Shown piece after piece: positions 1 through 7,731 of a stretch of DNA of 24,141 nt; position 1 is the stretch's first letter, and each line of letters opens with the position of its first letter. This DNA comes from Bacteroidales bacterium UBA6192 (GTDB taxonomy: Bacteria; Bacteroidota; Bacteroidia; Bacteroidales; F082). Below the pieces are notes generated by a model. The model searched no databases. It was not told where the DNA came from and worked only from the letters and a program-made list of their open reading frames with translations. The DNA lies in assembly GCA_002422725.1 (NCBI GenBank), contig DITE01000105.1, positions 1 through 24,141 of the forward strand, read 5' to 3'. Position numbers and translations under genes: made by a program.

Positions 1-72
1 TGTTATGTTTTGAACACGTTTAATTCCTAATTCAAAATTAAGCCAATTTTTGAATTAATTTGGATTCGAGAA

Positions 73-104
73 TAGTTAGCTTGTTAGCGGGTTAGCTAGT
101 TAAG
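73..104. repeat. four 8-bp tandem GTTAGC-like units
   Basis: Units TAGTTAGC, TTGTTAGC, GGGTTAGC and TAGTTAAG follow each other with an exact 8-bp period. They lie just before the larger array and look like slippage-derived intergenic sequence. Confidence 0.7.
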
Positions 105-125
105 ATTCAAAGAGTGGCTGAATCA

Positions 126-303
126 TTCTCGCAGCGAGCGCGGCGTTTTATTTCTCGCAGCGGGCGCAGCGTTTTATTTCTCGCGACGAGCGCGGCGTGA
201 TACTATTCTTTGCGTTCGTAGCGTGAAACTCTTTCTCGCAGCGGGCGCAGCGTGCTACTTTTCGTTGCGTTCGTTGCGTGAACTCTTTCTCGTAGCGTAG
301 AGT
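126..303. repeat. degenerate tandem array, seven units of about 26-28 bp
   Basis: Units start near 126, 152, 178, 206, 233, 261 and 287, giving steps of 26, 26, 28, 27, 28 and 26 bp. Most begin TTCTCGCAGCG or a variant (TTCTTTGCGTTCG, TTCGTTGCGTTCG), followed by a GC-rich GGGCGCAGCGT-like part and a short T/A-rich spacer. The array is far more GC-rich than its surroundings. Units are too degenerate and lack unique spacers, so this is not CRISPR. Similar TCTCGCA/GCGTTCGTTGCG intergenic repeats are common in Bacteroidota genomes; no function is assigned. Confidence 0.8.
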
Positions 304-326
304 TGTTAGGTGGTGAATCAGCCATT

Positions 327-362
327 TCAAAAATCAAAAATGGTCGATCAAAAATCAAAAAT
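327..362. repeat. 15-nt direct repeat
   Basis: TCAAAAATCAAAAAT occurs identically at 327-341 and 348-362, 21 bp apart, and is itself built from two TCAAAAA units. It is probably low-complexity intergenic sequence. Confidence 0.6.
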
Positions 363-456
363 ATAAGAGATTCCTAATTAATTGATAATCGAAGATTTAC
401 GATTTATGATATTTGATGAAAATTCCCGATATGTGAATCTTACAACTCTTTTCTAC

Positions 457-499
457 AAATATGTAACCCCCTGCTCATCCACAGTGATGACCTTTGCAG
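457..499 (+). promoter_or_regulatory. candidate promoter, GTAAC / CTTTGCAG type
   Basis: AAATATGTAAC (457-467) and ACCTTTGCAG (490-499) are separated by 22 nt. The right element resembles the Bacteroidota -7 box TAnnTTTG with one mismatch, and the left element sits where the -33 box should be. The same two words with the same spacing occur upstream of the M48 gene at 4616-4658. A start a few bases after 499 would give a leader of about 50 nt to the ATG at 556. The sigma factor is unknown. Confidence 0.55.
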
Positions 500-555
500 A
501 GTAGAAATCATTCTATAACTGAACCGCCAGTAGCGGGAAACAAATACTAAACAAA

Positions 556-1362
556 ATGCTAAAAACAAGAAAAATACTTGTCTTACTCGCTATGACTTTT
601 GCTGTAGCGACACTGCTTCCTTTCGCCGGATGTAAAAAAGACGAACCGGCCCGAAAGACTGAATACGCCCTGAATGTTAAAGACGTGCTCGGCGTAACCG
701 GCACAGCCACAATCACAGAAAGTTCCAGCACAGGTGTCACCATCGACATTCAGTTGTTTGGTGCACCATCGGGAAGCCATCCGGCTGAACTGTGTATGAA
801 TTCGGCTGTTGAAGGTGGAAACGTGGTGGCAACACTTAACCCGGTTGATGCAAGCGGAACCAGTTCAACCAAAGTATCGACAATCACCTACGACCAAATG
901 ATTGCTTATGACGGATTCATTAAGGTAATGAAAAGCAGTACCGAGCCTAATGTTATACTGGCACAGGGTGATATAGGCGGAAATGTCATCACAACAACCA
1001 ACAAAACTTATGTATTGGAAACCATTGGTACATTTGGGGTGACGGGTAGCGCACTGTTTGAGAAAAGAGTCAATGGGAATACCCTGGTAACCATTTCTCT
1101 CACAGGCACCATTGAAGGACAGTCGTATCCAGCCTCTATCAATCTCAGTTCAATTTCAACTGTTGGTGGCGGACCTGTTGTTAAGCTGTTGAACAATGTG
1201 GATGGAACAACCGGCAAGAGCTTTACCAACATTCGTAAACTGGATAGCGGAATAAATATTACTTATGAGAATTGGCTTGTGTATGATGGATATATAAATA
1301 TTTATCAAAACTCGGTGAGTTTAGCCAACATCATTTGCCACGGCAATATTGGATCGAACTAG
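556..1362 (+). CDS. lipoprotein with two CHRD-like repeat domains
   Basis: This 268-residue protein begins with a type II signal peptide ending in a lipobox (FAGC, Cys26), so it should be a lipid-anchored envelope or surface protein. Two homologous domains follow, about residues 36-145 and 150-268. Each has a GVTGTA/GVTGSA opening, a glycine-rich middle (AVEGGNVVATL, TVGGGPVVKLL), a YDGFI/YDGYI segment and an ending in QGDIG/HGNIG. This order matches CHRD-type domains of Bacteroidota lipoproteins. The HPAHIH-like histidine cluster I recall from those proteins is reduced to HPAELC in the first copy and YPASIN in the second, so any metal site is probably lost. The ATG has an A-rich leader typical of the phylum. 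A candidate promoter lies at 457-499 and a strong hairpin follows at 1388. Molecular function is unknown; fold assignment is moderate. Confidence 0.8.
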   Translation: MLKTRKILVLLAMTFAVATLLPFAGCKKDEPARKTEYALNVKDVLGVTGTATITESSSTGVTIDIQLFGAPSGSHPAELCMNSAVEGGNVVATLNPVDASGTSSTKVSTITYDQMIAYDGFIKVMKSSTEPNVILAQGDIGGNVITTTNKTYVLETIGTFGVTGSALFEKRVNGNTLVTISLTGTIEGQSYPASINLSSISTVGGGPVVKLLNNVDGTTGKSFTNIRKLDSGINITYENWLVYDGYINIYQNSVSLANIICHGNIGSN

Positions 1363-1387
1363 TTCATTGATCTGATAACCTGATAAT

Positions 1388-1459
1388 TGATTCGTTTCCC
1401 AGTTTTTGGTAAAAAATATGAACCAAAAACTGGGAAACGAATCATTCTTAATTTTTTAT
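1388..1459. terminator. 23-bp perfect inverted repeat, probable terminator
   Basis: Arms 1388-1410 and 1422-1444 are perfect reverse complements over 23 bp, enclosing an 11-nt loop of A-rich sequence. The right arm is followed by a T-rich tract (TTCTTAATTTTTT), fitting intrinsic termination of the gene at 556. The left side has less A-tract, so function in the minus direction is less clear. The stem is unusually long and perfect for a terminator. Confidence 0.7.
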
Positions 1460-1502
1460 TGAGAAGGAAGAATCCTTCAAAGAACGAAAAGTATTGCACA
1501 CG

Positions 1503-3521
1503 ATGAAAAAAAAACCGGACAACAAAGATGAGTCATTGGTTTTTACAGAAGAAACCATGCACAAAGAACTTCAGGAAGCTCTTATTGCTTCTGAATTCCG
1601 ATACCGAAGGCTTTTTGAATCGGCCAAAGACGGGATACTCATCCTGAATGGTGAAAATGGTAAAATCATCGATGTCAATCCCTTTTTGATTGAGCTGCTT
1701 AGTTATCCAAAAGAATTCTTTCTCGGCAAGCATTTATGGGAGATAGGATTGTTTAAAGACATTGTAGAAAATGAAACGAAGTTCTTCGAGTTGCAACAAA
1801 CGGAATATGTTCGTTATGACCACCTTCCGTTAAGATCATCCGATGGACGGGAAATTAATGTGGAGTTTGTCAGCAATGTGTATTTAATGAACAAAAAAAA
1901 GGTGATTCAATGCAACATCAGGGACATCACCGAACGCGAAAGGGCCGAAGTTGAATTAGCCAGATCTGAAACAAGTTTACGTACACTTGTTCAAACCATA
2001 CCTGATTTGATCTGGTCGAAAGATTTACAGGGCAACTATTTGTCGTGCAATGCAATGTTCTGTCGCTTTTTTGGCGCCAGTGAAGCTGAGATTGTAGGAA
2101 AAACTGATTATGATTTTGTTGATAAGGAGCTTGCTGACTTTTTTCGTGAGAACGATAACAGAGCCATAGATGTCGGCGTACCGAGCAGCAATGAGGAGTG
2201 GATTACCTTTGCGGATGATGGTCACAGGGCTTTTCTCGAAACCATTAAAGCTCCCATGTTCGACAAGCATCATAAACTTATAGGGGTTCTGGGTATTGGA
2301 CGCGACCTAACCCAGAGAAAATTTGCAGAACTGGAGCTTATTAAAGCCAAGGATAAGGCAGAAGAAAGCGACCGGCTCAAATCGGCTTTTCTGGCCAATA
2401 TGAGCCACGAAATCAGAACTCCAATGAACGGCATTCTTGGCTTTACCGAATTGCTGAAAGAGCCACACCTGAATATTGAGAGGCAGCAGGAGTTTCTGGG
2501 CATTATTGAAAGAAGCGGCGAACGCATGCTTTCCACAATTAATGACATTATATCCATTTCAAAAATAGAATCAGGAGAACTTGATATCTATCTTTCTGAC
2601 ATTCACGTCAACGAATTGCTTGATGAAATTTTCAATTTCTTCAAGCCCGAAGCGGAAAGAAAAAAACTACAGTTTTCGTTCATTAAATCACATTCGGAAA
2701 AGGAATCAATGATAAGGTCCGACAAGGATAAGTTGCATGCCATTCTGACTAATCTTGTTAAAAATGCACTGAAATTTACACAAGATGGTTCGGTTGAATT
2801 TGGATTTGAAAAAATAGGCGAATTTCTTGAGTTTTATGTAAGCGATACAGGTATTGGTATTGAGCAATCACAAAAAGACATCATTTTTGAGCGATTCAGG
2901 CAGGGCAGCGAATTACTTACCCGTAACTATGAAGGATCAGGCCTTGGACTTCCGATTTCGAAAGCATTTGTGGAAAAGCTTGGTGGAAAGATCTGGTTTA
3001 AAAAAAATGCAGGACTGCAATCAATAACAACAAACGGCTACGCAGCAGGTTCAACCTTTTACTTTACAATCCCGAAAGAAAGAGTTAAGATAAAAAAATC
3101 TATCCCTCATAAAGACACCCATATGCCGAACAATAATAATCAGATCGGGAAACTCAAAGTCCTCTTGGTTGAAGACGATGAGGTGTCGGCCATTGCAATT
3201 ACATTTTGCATAAAAGCATTTGTAAAAGAGATTCTGATTGCCGGAAACGGACTTGAAGCGATCGATCTTTGCCGCAACAACCCTGATATTGATGTGATTT
3301 TGATGGACATTAAAATGCCTGAAATGAATGGGTATGAAGCTACCCGAAAAATTCGTGAATTCAATAAAAAGGTGGTTATAATCGGGCAATCGGCTTTTGC
3401 AATGGTTGGCGACAAAGAAAAAGCAATTGCGACAGGATGCGACAATTACATTACAAAACCTATTGATCAGCGCGCACTAAGAACAATGTTAAATAATATA
3501 GTCCCTGATCAGAAACCCTGA
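1503..3521 (+). CDS. soluble hybrid histidine kinase, PAS-PAS-HisKA-HATPase-REC
   Basis: This protein of 672 residues has no membrane segment or signal peptide and so senses in the cytoplasm. Domains in order: PAS about 28-148, PAS about 155-278 (each followed by an IRDITER / GRDLTQRK PAC-type end), HisKA with the H-box MSHEIRTPMNG (phospho-His302), HATPase with N-box NLVKNALKFT (from 417), DTGIGI and GSGLGLPIS, then a C-terminal receiver about 547-672. Receiver landmarks are the acidic VEDDE, phospho-acceptor Asp602 in LMDIKMPEMNG and Lys652 in YITKPID. The kinase probably autophosphorylates and passes phosphate to its own receiver; no phosphotransfer or output gene lies next to it. The ATG at 1503 is preferred over a TTG three codons upstream because an ATG followed by lysines is more usual here. 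Signal and target are unknown. Confidence 0.92.
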   Translation: MKKKPDNKDESLVFTEETMHKELQEALIASEFRYRRLFESAKDGILILNGENGKIIDVNPFLIELLSYPKEFFLGKHLWEIGLFKDIVENETKFFELQQTEYVRYDHLPLRSSDGREINVEFVSNVYLMNKKKVIQCNIRDITERERAEVELARSETSLRTLVQTIPDLIWSKDLQGNYLSCNAMFCRFFGASEAEIVGKTDYDFVDKELADFFRENDNRAIDVGVPSSNEEWITFADDGHRAFLETIKAPMFDKHHKLIGVLGIGRDLTQRKFAELELIKAKDKAEESDRLKSAFLANMSHEIRTPMNGILGFTELLKEPHLNIERQQEFLGIIERSGERMLSTINDIISISKIESGELDIYLSDIHVNELLDEIFNFFKPEAERKKLQFSFIKSHSEKESMIRSDKDKLHAILTNLVKNALKFTQDGSVEFGFEKIGEFLEFYVSDTGIGIEQSQKDIIFERFRQGSELLTRNYEGSGLGLPISKAFVEKLGGKIWFKKNAGLQSITTNGYAAGSTFYFTIPKERVKIKKSIPHKDTHMPNNNNQIGKLKVLLVEDDEVSAIAITFCIKAFVKEILIAGNGLEAIDLCRNNPDIDVILMDIKMPEMNGYEATRKIREFNKKVVIIGQSAFAMVGDKEKAIATGCDNYITKPIDQRALRTMLNNIVPDQKP

Positions 3522-3620
3522 ACCATTCCACGATTCACTACCCCAATCATTCCCTGCATGAAGGCTAAACCATTAAATGTATACAATGCCATGCAATTAT
3601 TCAAACAGATCGCTTAGGAC

Positions 3621-4586
3621 ATGAAGAATCAACAATTCCACAAAATAGGTTTGCTTTTAAAAACTGCCTTTAAAAAGTGGTATGCCCGGGAACCATTTCG
3701 TGAGGGAGCTATTATAGCCTACTACGCCATTTTTTCCTTGCCCGGGTTACTGGTTCTGGTAATCGTTTTGGCTGGCTATTTCTTTGGAGAAGCCGCTGTG
3801 AGTGGTCATCTGCAGCATCAGATTGCCAAAGCCATGGGAACCGACACCGCAGCCCAGGTTCAGGCAATGGTGATGATGTCGATGAAAAGCAAAGACTCTC
3901 TCTGGGCAGCTATCATTGGTATCGCAACCATCATTTTTGGTGCTACCGCTGTTTTTGCCCAACTTCAAATGTCATTGAATAATATCTGGGAAGTAAAAAC
4001 CGATTCACATAAATCGGGAATATGGCTTTTTGTTAAAACACGAATATTTTCATTTGGACTGATTGTTTCCATCGCATTTCTGCTGCTCATTTCACTGGTT
4101 CTGTCATCTCTGCTTTCGGCTTTGGGTGCCTGGATACAACAATTCTGGTCTGAATCCCTCTTGTCTCTATTTCAGATCTTCAACTCAATACTCTCGTTGG
4201 GAATTGTTACCATCTTATTCGCCATGATGTTTAAAATTCTCCCAGATGCAAAAATAAAATGGCAATCCGTGTGGATAGGCGCATTTCTCACTTCCGTTTT
4301 ATTCGTTCTTGGCAAAACAGCTTTGGGATTCTATTTTGGTAAAGCCGATCCGGGATTGGGTTATGGCGCTGCCGGTTCAATAATCCTCATTCTTTTGTGG
4401 ACATCCTATTCATCAATGATAGTGTTTTTTGGCGCCGAGTTTACAAAGGTATATTCCGATGTTTACTTTGGTGAGGTTCCTACCTCTGAGATCGCTGTAA
4501 AACAGACAGAAGATGATATTAAACCCGGAATGTCAAGCACAATGGAAATCATTAATGAGTCTGAAATATCCGAAAAGCTCGAGTGA
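3621..4586 (+). CDS. YihY/BrkB-family inner membrane protein
   Basis: This is a 321-residue integral membrane protein with about six hydrophobic segments. Family marks are the N-terminal KWYAREPFREGAIIAYYAIFS region with the LPGLLVLVIVLAGYFFGE segment after it, the WAAIIGIATIIFGATAVFAQLQMSLNNIWEVK region, and the late GSIILILLWTSYSSMIVFFGAEFTKVY segment. It matches the YihY/virulence factor BrkB (UPF0761) family, once annotated as RNase BN; that activity is not credited to the family today and its transport role is unsettled. The last 40 or so residues are a hydrophilic acidic tail. The ATG follows AGGAC, a weak ribosome-binding site. It lies 99 bp after the hybrid kinase and 191 bp before the M48 gene, which has its own candidate promoter, so it is likely a separate unit. 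Confidence 0.9.
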   Translation: MKNQQFHKIGLLLKTAFKKWYAREPFREGAIIAYYAIFSLPGLLVLVIVLAGYFFGEAAVSGHLQHQIAKAMGTDTAAQVQAMVMMSMKSKDSLWAAIIGIATIIFGATAVFAQLQMSLNNIWEVKTDSHKSGIWLFVKTRIFSFGLIVSIAFLLLISLVLSSLLSALGAWIQQFWSESLLSLFQIFNSILSLGIVTILFAMMFKILPDAKIKWQSVWIGAFLTSVLFVLGKTALGFYFGKADPGLGYGAAGSIILILLWTSYSSMIVFFGAEFTKVYSDVYFGEVPTSEIAVKQTEDDIKPGMSSTMEIINESEISEKLE

Positions 4587-4615
4587 AAAGTGATATACAT
4601 GTAAGGCTTTTCCGG

Positions 4616-4658
4616 AAATGTGTAACATATTCCGGTATGAATTGACCAACCTTTGCAG
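4616..4658 (+). promoter_or_regulatory. candidate promoter, GTAAC / CTTTGCAG type
   Basis: AAATGTGTAAC (4616-4626) and ACCTTTGCAG (4649-4658), 22 nt apart, repeat the arrangement at 457-499 almost letter for letter while the spacer differs. Starting just after 4658, it would give a leader of a little over 100 nt to the M48 gene at 4778. Confidence 0.55.
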
Positions 4659-4777
4659 GTGGCTTTGTTTGAACTAAACAATGGCTGAAATGAACTAAAG
4701 ACTGCTTTCCATGAGTCGCGCACAAAATATTCAGAAATAAATAACGGGTCGTTTATTCAACAACAAACTATTGTCCC

Positions 4778-5572
4778 ATGAAAAAAATCATTCCAATTCT
4801 ATTAATCGCATTCTTCCTGTCAGGATGTTCGTTGAACCTGGTCACAGGCCGGAAACAGCTAAGCCTGGTGAACGAAAAAGAACTTCAGCAGATGGCGTTT
4901 ACACAATACAACTCTTTTCTTTCCGAAAACAAGGTGCTCAGCACAAGCAACTCGGATGCAGCAATGGTAAGTCGGGTTGGAACACGAATTGCCAACGCAA
5001 TAACCAAATACTACTCTGATCAGGGGAAGCAATCGGTGTTGGAGGGTTATGCCTGGGAATTCAAAACGGTTGAAAGCAAAGAGGTTAATGCTTGGTGTAT
5101 GCCCGGAGGGAAAGTAGTGGTGTACACAGGCTTGTTACCCATCACCAAAAACGAAACAGCCCTGGCAATTGTCATGGGACACGAAATTGCCCATTCGATA
5201 GCCAAACATGGTAACGAAAGAATGAGCCAGGCTATGCTTCAGCAGATGGGTGGCATGGCATTGGAAGTAGCCTTGTCGAAGAAGCCAGAGGAAACAAAAA
5301 ACCTTTTCCTTATGTCATATGGTATTGGAAGCCAGGTGGGAGCCATGCTTCCCTGGTCGAGACAACAGGAAACAGAAGCTGACCAGTATGGATTGATCTT
5401 TGCTGCGATAGCTGGTTACAATCCGCAAGAAGCTATACCCTTCTGGCAAAGAATGTCGGCCGCAGGAGGCTCTGGCACACCCGAATTTCTGAGCACACAC
5501 CCCTCGGATGCAACAAGGATGAGAAAACTGAAGCAGTTTATGCCCGAAGCTTTAAAACATTATAAACCATAA
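4778..5572 (+). CDS. M48 family metallopeptidase, periplasmic lipoprotein
   Basis: This 264-residue protein has a short signal peptide with lipobox LSGC (Cys17), placing it on a periplasmic membrane face. The zinc site is intact: GHEIAH gives His135, Glu136 and His139, and the downstream ETEAD gives the third ligand Glu198 with Asp202. The GRKQLSLV start of the mature protein, the NAWCMPGGKVVVYTGLL segment before the active site and the STHPSD segment near the C-terminus are typical of the LoiP/YggG-BepA group of M48 lipoproteins. These act in envelope protein quality control, so a role in degrading misfolded outer membrane or surface proteins is a fair inference. It shares an apparent promoter type with the CHRD-like lipoprotein at 556, which suggests a common envelope response. 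A short overlapping frame starting at 4771 is a shadow. Confidence 0.93.
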   Translation: MKKIIPILLIAFFLSGCSLNLVTGRKQLSLVNEKELQQMAFTQYNSFLSENKVLSTSNSDAAMVSRVGTRIANAITKYYSDQGKQSVLEGYAWEFKTVESKEVNAWCMPGGKVVVYTGLLPITKNETALAIVMGHEIAHSIAKHGNERMSQAMLQQMGGMALEVALSKKPEETKNLFLMSYGIGSQVGAMLPWSRQQETEADQYGLIFAAIAGYNPQEAIPFWQRMSAAGGSGTPEFLSTHPSDATRMRKLKQFMPEALKHYKP

Positions 5573-5645
5573 CATTAGTTAACATTATTTTCAAATCATA
5601 AGCCTTGTGATGTAAAAAGCAGGCATCCTCTAACTCCTTAAAGCT

Positions 5646-5870
5646 ATGAATAGAAGAATTTTCAGATCATCAAACAATACGAATATTTATCTGATCGCCT
5701 TAGTGGTAATCGTAATCGCATTTTTTTTGCTGGGTGGAGTTAACTGGCTCAAAGGGGCAACACATGGAGGATCAGCGGGCCTGGGCACATTGCAATGGGG
5801 TCAAATCCTAATTGCCCTGGGTATAGGTTTTGTACTCGGACTTCTTTTCTCGCGAAGGAGAACCTGGTAA
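5646..5870 (+). CDS. small two-TM membrane protein, unknown function
   Basis: This 74-residue protein has two hydrophobic segments, about residues 15-31 (IYLIALVVIVIAFFLLGG) and 52-67 (ILIALGIGFVLGLLF), joined by a Gly/His-containing loop. Basic ends (MNRRIFR, SRRRTW) point to both termini on the cytoplasmic side. It lies 73 bp after the M48 gene on the same strand and may be co-transcribed with it; a weak hairpin follows at 5943. No family is recognised. The compositional pattern is that of a true membrane protein rather than a chance frame. Confidence 0.7.
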   Translation: MNRRIFRSSNNTNIYLIALVVIVIAFFLLGGVNWLKGATHGGSAGLGTLQWGQILIALGIGFVLGLLFSRRRTW

Positions 5871-5881
5871 GTAACAGTTAC
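5871..5881. other. GTAACAGTTAC palindrome
   Basis: A perfect 5+5 inverted repeat with one central base lies 2 nt after the stop region of the small membrane protein and about 130 bp before the L,D-transpeptidase start. It could be an operator or chance; there is no second copy nearby. Confidence 0.25.
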
Positions 5882-5942
5882 CTATTACACTGTAATCCAT
5901 CGATATCTGGTGCAATTGAGTTCGTCAGATGATTATCTGGTA

Positions 5943-5968
5943 AAAACACTGGTTGTGTTTTAATTTTT
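5943..5968 (+). terminator. weak hairpin with T tract
   Basis: AAAACAC (5943-5949) and GTGTTTT (5955-5961) form a 7-bp stem with a 5-nt loop followed by AATTTTT. It suits a weak intrinsic terminator after the gene at 5646, but the stem is GC-poor. Confidence 0.35.
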
Positions 5969-6010
5969 ATGCATTTCTTTTACGGAAGCCGCTTATAATC
6001 AATATAATAT

Positions 6011-7573
6011 ATGAGAAAGTATTCTATCCTTATTGTCACACTGTTGACAATGTTGTCTGTTTTTATCGAATCGTGCAAGCCAAAGGATACTAAAAGGCTT
6101 CATGACAGCAGCATTGCGTTGGACAGCACAGTTGTTGTCCCGTTTTTTAAGACCTATCCGGCTTTGGAGAAATACCAGGAAAACTTAATGGCTTTATACC
6201 ATAACTATGAATACAACTTTATCTGGCTCGACGAAAAAGGAATCGTAGAATATGCTTATTCACTCTATAACAAAGTGAAAGATATTGAAGAGGAAGGCAT
6301 TTCAGCAACTTTCCCATATCAGGCTAAAATTGATGATGTATTTTCCGAAGGAAAGAAAAGCGCATTGAGTAGTACTGATGCTGAATTGATGTTAACCAGT
6401 TTATATCTGTTTTATGTTGATAAAGTGTATAAAGGCATTGACCACGAAGCCACAACTGCTATTGGATGGTTGCTCCCCCGTAAAAAAGTTTCCTATACCG
6501 CTATGCTGGATACAATCATTTCGGACGAAAAATTACCGGGCGAGGACAGTTTAACAATATTCAGCCAGTACTTCAAGTTGCGCGAAGCATTGAAACATTA
6601 CAGGCAGCTTGAAGAAAACGGAGGGTGGAAAGCTGTGAAAATGAATCCGGACTTTAAGTACTATCAGCCTGATGATACGGCAGAAGCCATCATGCAAATC
6701 AGGGAACATTTGTTTATTACAGGCGATATACAGCAAAACAATCTGAGCAACAAATATGACGCTGATCTGGTTGCTGCAGTACAAAAATACCAGTTGCGTA
6801 ATGGCTTCAAACCTGACCCACTGATTACACCCGATCATATTAAACATTTGAATGTTCCGGTTGGTGAACGCATAAAATCGATCGTGGTCAATATGGAACG
6901 TTGCCGTTGGTTATCACCTGAGACATTCCTTGCGCCTGCTTACCTCTTTGTTAACATTCCCTCTTACGATCTGCGACTGATCCGAAAAGGGAAAACAGAC
7001 TTTGAATCGCATGTGGTGGTGGGCAAAATGATGACCCAAACCGTGATTTTTGCAGGAAAGATGAGCTACTTGGTATTCAGTCCGTATTGGAACTTACCAA
7101 AGAATATTATCGAGGAAGAAGTGAAACCAGGCCTGGAAAAGAATAAAAACTACCTGAAAACGCACAATATGGAGTGGAACAACGGGCAGGTCAGACAATT
7201 GCCCGGAAAAAACAATTCATTGGGTTTGGTGAAGTTTATGTTTCCAAACTCGAATGAGATCTATTTACATGATACGCCTTCCAAAAACCTGTTCAGCAAA
7301 GAAAACCGGGCATTCAGCCACGGTTGTGTGCGCGTTTCCAGAGCAAGAGATCTGGCGATAACACTTTTGGAAAACGACGAAGACTGGAACGAGGAAAAAA
7401 TCGACAAAGCCATGCATGCCGGAAAAGAAAGCATTTACAAGTTAAAGGAAAAAATCCCGGTACATATCGGCTATTTTACAGCCTGGGTTGATGATCTGGG
7501 AAACATAAACTTTTACGAAGATGTTTATGAAAGAGACGACAGATTGGCCGTGCTGTTGTTTTATAAGGAATAG
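6011..7573 (+). CDS. L,D-transpeptidase, YcbB-like, lipoprotein
   Basis: This 520-residue protein begins with a signal peptide and a lipobox-like IESC (Cys22). An N-terminal helical scaffold region (about 45-230, with WLDEKG and LYLFYVDKVYKG) is followed by a peptidoglycan-binding-like segment (about 235-285, DADLVAAVQKYQLRNGF) and a YkuD catalytic domain (about 295-465). The active-site motif is SHGCVRV with His437 and nucleophile Cys439, preceded by YLHDTPSKNLF. The order and size match YcbB/LdtD-type enzymes that make 3-3 crosslinks in peptidoglycan, here in the periplasm. A 98-residue minus-strand frame inside is a shadow. It converges with the NlpC/P60 hydrolase across a 158-bp gap. Confidence 0.93.
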   Translation: MRKYSILIVTLLTMLSVFIESCKPKDTKRLHDSSIALDSTVVVPFFKTYPALEKYQENLMALYHNYEYNFIWLDEKGIVEYAYSLYNKVKDIEEEGISATFPYQAKIDDVFSEGKKSALSSTDAELMLTSLYLFYVDKVYKGIDHEATTAIGWLLPRKKVSYTAMLDTIISDEKLPGEDSLTIFSQYFKLREALKHYRQLEENGGWKAVKMNPDFKYYQPDDTAEAIMQIREHLFITGDIQQNNLSNKYDADLVAAVQKYQLRNGFKPDPLITPDHIKHLNVPVGERIKSIVVNMERCRWLSPETFLAPAYLFVNIPSYDLRLIRKGKTDFESHVVVGKMMTQTVIFAGKMSYLVFSPYWNLPKNIIEEEVKPGLEKNKNYLKTHNMEWNNGQVRQLPGKNNSLGLVKFMFPNSNEIYLHDTPSKNLFSKENRAFSHGCVRVSRARDLAITLLENDEDWNEEKIDKAMHAGKESIYKLKEKIPVHIGYFTAWVDDLGNINFYEDVYERDDRLAVLLFYKE

Positions 7574-7731
7574 CATAAAGGGATGTTGTCATTACATTGA
7601 TAACATAATCTTTTGGCAAAGCCCGCATTTTGAGAGCACACCTCAGGCTTTGGTCAGGTGAACAATGCCCATCCTATTATTCGGATTACTTTTCTGGTGT
7701 TGGTTCGTTTGCGGTCTGTTGTATGAAAATA
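7574..7731. other. convergent intergenic gap
   Basis: This 158-bp gap lies between the convergent L,D-transpeptidase and NlpC/P60 genes. The only pairing seen is a weak 7-bp CAAAGCC/GGCTTTG stem (7617-7623 and 7646-7652) with a 22-nt loop and no T tract, so no terminator is called. Confidence 0.5.

Larger units (their letters stand above)
1..555. other. long non-coding repeat-rich leader region
   Basis: No credible gene is seen here. The stretch holds an AT-rich imperfect inverted repeat (arms 29-39 and 45-56, possibly the terminator of an upstream gene), four 8-bp GTTAGC-like units, a seven-unit degenerate array, a 15-nt direct repeat, AT-rich low-complexity sequence (about 363-440) and finally the promoter of the gene at 556. 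The only long open frame, on the minus strand at 148-330, is made of the array itself and reads as repeated RCARCEKE, so it is not taken as a gene. Confidence 0.75.

Noticed and set aside
126..303. CRISPR array
   Set aside because: Units are contiguous and degenerate with no unique spacers, and no cas gene is present.
148..330. 60-residue minus-strand frame
   Set aside because: It translates the tandem array into repeated RCARCEKE with no homology pattern; judged non-coding.
4569..4615. GAAAAGC/GCTTTTC hairpin after the YihY gene
   Set aside because: Only 7 bp with a 29-nt loop and no T tract.
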